The notes under the pieces are model-generated. The model did not search any database and was not told where the DNA came from. It saw only the letters and a list, made by a program, of their open reading frames with translations. The translations under genes were made by a program, and so were the position numbers. From Bacteroidales bacterium UBA5515 (GTDB lineage: Bacteria; Bacteroidota; Bacteroidia; Bacteroidales; P3), in assembly GCA_002423895.1 (NCBI GenBank), contig DIOL01000001.1:95325-101209 (forward strand): DNA of 5,885 bases. The letters are read 5' to 3'. Position 1 is the first letter of the stretch. Every line of letters begins with the position of its first letter. This document shows positions 5,865-5,885 of this stretch, piece after piece.

Positions 5865-5885
5865 TGACCCGTCCTGAATAAGGTT
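5865..5885. mobile_element. possible terminal sequence of an insertion element, cut by the window edge
   Basis: The last 21 bases, beginning TGACCCGTCC and ending at the window edge, break the local AT-rich pattern. From memory they resemble the TG-starting ends of IS3-type elements found in Bacteroidota. The other end, the transposase and any target duplication lie outside the window, so this cannot be confirmed. It could equally be ordinary intergenic DNA or part of a downstream gene's leader. Confidence 0.25.

Overview
The window is an AT-rich stretch of bacterial chromosome carrying mostly housekeeping genes, and it looks like Bacteroidota. Three signs point that way. Promoter-like boxes of the form TAnnTTTG, the -7 element of that phylum's main sigma factor, lie in front of the tRNA, nadC and cinA. 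Start codons sit in A-rich leaders with no clear Shine-Dalgarno sequence. The proteins also read like Bacteroidota orthologues. I cannot place it below phylum.

Layout, left to right. Bases 1-45 hold the 5' part of an initiator tRNA-Met on the minus strand, cut by the window edge, with a well-formed promoter at 61-92. Bases 93-436 have no gene, but contain two abutting terminator-like hairpins (263-331). These end a minus-strand gene cluster that reads from right to left: nadC (3271-4134), a YihY/BrkB-type membrane protein (2167-3240), the double GTPase der (809-2122) and an S4-domain Hsp15/HslR-like protein (437-805). Gaps are 30, 44 and 3 bases, so a single transcript from the nadC promoter is plausible. 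A divergent intergenic region (4135-4364) separates nadC from cinA (4365-5612, plus strand). Past cinA there is no gene. The notable feature there is a strict four-unit, 22-bp tandem array of palindromes (5768-5855), followed at the very edge by what may be the end of an insertion sequence.

Functionally, nadC makes nicotinate mononucleotide (NaMN) de novo, while the C-terminal domain of CinA belongs to a family that makes NaMN by deamidating NMN, so the divergent pair meets at one NAD intermediate. Der and the S4 protein both belong to families that act on the large ribosomal subunit and are almost fused in the cluster. I see no defence, mobile or biosynthetic system inside the gene-bearing part. 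The palindrome array is the only element that is not readily explained.
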